Shown here: in pieces, positions 62,737 through 64,000 of the stretch
Position numbering within the stretch: position 1 is the first letter of the stretch
How the letters are laid out: each line of letters begins with the position of its first letter
Assembly (NCBI RefSeq): GCF_020554845.1
Contig: NZ_JAJCIA010000018.1
Span: 1 to 64,000 of the forward strand
Source: Blautia faecis
GTDB taxonomy: Bacteria; Bacillota; Clostridia; Lachnospirales; Lachnospiraceae
Reading direction: 5' to 3'
Length of the DNA stretch: 64,000 nucleotides
The notes under the pieces: model-generated
Databases searched by the model: none
Told to the model about the DNA's origin: nothing
The model's input: only the letters and a program-made list of their open reading frames with translations
Program-made: the position numbers and the translations under genes

Positions 62737-64000
62737 CTAGAGCCTGTTTTTTTCAGCCTCTTTTCTCATACGGGTAAGCTCGTCCTCAGTCAGCCCTTCC
62801 TGTGCCAAAACTGTATTCAGAACAGAAATATCACTGGATACATCCATAGCCGTGTCTTCAAATATGGAATCCAGAAGCTTCTCAAAAGCCACATTCAACG
62901 TATCAATAGTCTCTTCGATTTCTTTCTTGGAAGAAGTAATATTCTCTCCCTGAACCGGCTGGCTGTCCATTTCTTCATATGCATTCAAAAGCTTCACAGT
63001 CATAGGAAGATAATAATCCATAAGGCGGTTCAAATCCGGAATAATCTCCGGATGAGCCTTGGCGCGTTCAAAAATCTTCGCTATGATCAGCTCCATACGG
63101 GAGATTTTTCTGGAAATCTCTTCTCCTGGAATGGCATCATTGCTGCGGTGGATTTTATCAAGAAAGTCATTTCCCTTATCCAGAACCTGCCGGACTTCCG
63201 GGGAAAGTCTGATTCTTTCCGCAGCATCCCGTTCTGCTTCCACACACGCCCGGGCATCTGCCTGTTCATGCTGGTTAAATTTCTGCCTTTCTTTTTCCTC
63301 TGCCTGCTGACGAAGCGCTGCCTCCTGGCGTGCACGCTCTTCATCCTGCTGATGATTTCTTTCTTCCAGCCGCTTCTGAGTGCTTACATATTGGTCGTAA
63401 GTCTCATTACTTGTAATCAGGCAGGTTTCCTGTTTATCAACATGTCCCTGAAGGAACCAGCCTTTGCTTATCATACGTTTGATATCTTTTTTTACAAATT
63501 TCACCGGCTTGCCGACTGCCTGTGCCAGCTGCTGGAAATTGCAGTAGGTGTGAGTGCCAAGAGCCTTGATATACTTGTTTCGGCGGCTTAAACTGGTAAG
63601 ACTGCTGCAGCCCTGGCCGAGAAGAATACCTCCGCCGACCGTAAATGCCGCCAGAACAGCCGAAATTCCAAGCATTACACTGCTGCTAAAGCCAGCTCCA
63701 ATTCCCCCAACTACCATTGCAGCAATTCCAAATGTTCCAGTAAGAATCCCACCAAACACTGTCTTCAGAATTCCCCCGACCTTGATTCCATTCGTCGGTA
63801 AATACAATGCCAGATCCGAATTCTGGTGATTGGTATCCTGCCTGCCTGTACCATTTCTCTGGAAATTTCCATTACGCGAATCATTCCCTTTCGCATCGGC
63901 ATATCCTTGATAACCAGTTCCATGATCCTCCCCGGTACTCCGGTTTTTCTTTCCATCCTTCTGAAAATCCCAGGACCGATTCTCTCTGTAATCATAAGAA
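62737..64000 (-). CDS. xpaC: XpaC-like (5-bromo-4-chloroindolyl phosphate hydrolysis) protein, N-terminus outside window
   Basis: The open frame continues past 63807 to the right edge without a stop, so the real start lies beyond 64000. About 421 codons are visible. The visible N-terminal 65 residues are hydrophilic, rich in Gly, Asn, Asp, Arg and Tyr (low complexity). Two hydrophobic segments follow (GGILTGTFGIAAMVVGGIGAG and a neighbour), then a winged-helix-like part (FQQLAQAVGKPVKFVKKDIKRMISKGW), a Gln/Glu/Arg coiled coil, and the XpaC core with PEVRQVLDKGNDFLDKIH and DYYLPMTVKLLNAYEEMD. It is the TelA partner. Confidence 0.85.
   Translation of the reverse strand, partial: SYDYRENRSWDFQKDGKKNRSTGEDHGTGYQGYADAKGNDSRNGNFQRNGTGRQDTNHQNSDLALYLPTNGIKVGGILKTVFGGILTGTFGIAAMVVGGIGAGFSSSVMLGISAVLAAFTVGGGILLGQGCSSLTSLSRRNKYIKALGTHTYCNFQQLAQAVGKPVKFVKKDIKRMISKGWFLQGHVDKQETCLITSNETYDQYVSTQKRLEERNHQQDEERARQEAALRQQAEEKERQKFNQHEQADARACVEAERDAAERIRLSPEVRQVLDKGNDFLDKIHRSNDAIPGEEISRKISRMELIIAKIFERAKAHPEIIPDLNRLMDYYLPMTVKLLNAYEEMDSQPVQGENITSSKKEIEETIDTLNVAFEKLLDSIFEDTAMDVSSDISVLNTVLAQEGLTEDELTRMRKEAEKNRL

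Overview
The window looks like a chromosomal stretch of an anaerobic, spore-former-related Firmicute, most likely a member of the Lachnospiraceae (Blautia-like). This is judged from the protein sequences (CodY, PolC, SigH, MrnC, class III fructose bisphosphatase, clostridial-type GlnRS), the strong AGGAGG ribosome binding sites, the moderate-to-low GC content and the consensus SigA promoters. The genus assignment is inference. Nearly all genes lie on the minus strand; the exceptions are a small acidic protein, an XRE regulator and a tRNA-Gly. I see no prophage, IS element, CRISPR array or rRNA operon.

Layout. 1-5800: a truncated secreted Pro/Thr/Glu-rich surface protein, a small acidic protein, a HAD phosphatase/Maf pair and glutaminyl-tRNA synthetase. 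6018-6089: tRNA-Thr(GGT). 6256-15004: a compact cell-surface operon with a SipW-type signal peptidase, five TasA/CalY-like exported proteins (one with an SPKTG sortase tail), a 1365-residue multi-domain pilin-like protein and an apparent 38-codon leader ORF. 15350-18547: the conserved cysS-mrnC-rlmB-sigH cluster, preceded by ispF. 19386-21390: RidA and a beta-lactamase-fold serine hydrolase. 21513-26097: a three-gene putative DNA repair operon (radical SAM protein, DUF4130 partner, nuclease-helicase) behind a consensus promoter that carries two perfect LexA/DinR boxes. 26452-30764: aspartate kinase, TrmO, a DUF1622 protein, RlmD and a PAP2 phosphatase.

30940-36140: an exopolysaccharide/cell-envelope control group (LCP protein, DUF5011-like protein, Wzz, CpsB phosphatase, CpsD tyrosine kinase, 3D-domain protein). 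36384-36456: tRNA-Gly. 36804-39036: a ZTP-riboswitch-controlled pair that splits the two PurH activities into an AICAR transformylase and a PurO-type IMP cyclohydrolase. 39157-41975: an amidase, IMP dehydrogenase and a DUF6106-like protein. 42366-47963: groESL with a CIRCE operator, codY and topA. 48006-50944: dprA, comM and an XRE regulator. 51067-61052: a YARHG protein, a PurF paralogue lacking the catalytic Cys, fructose bisphosphatase, PolC and IspG. 61453-64000: telA and a truncated xpaC.

Two families of small structured interspersed repeats recur in the intergenic regions. Family A is about 140 bp, with three long copies, one truncated copy and a minimal hairpin. Family B is about 60-85 bp with inverted ends, with six recognisable members. 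Family B members sit in notable places: inside the codY terminator hairpin, in the codY 5' leader, in the last codons of the helicase gene, and at the -35 region of glnS. The most interesting candidates for further work are the SOS-controlled radical SAM/helicase operon and the SipW/TasA-like surface operon with its small leader ORF.
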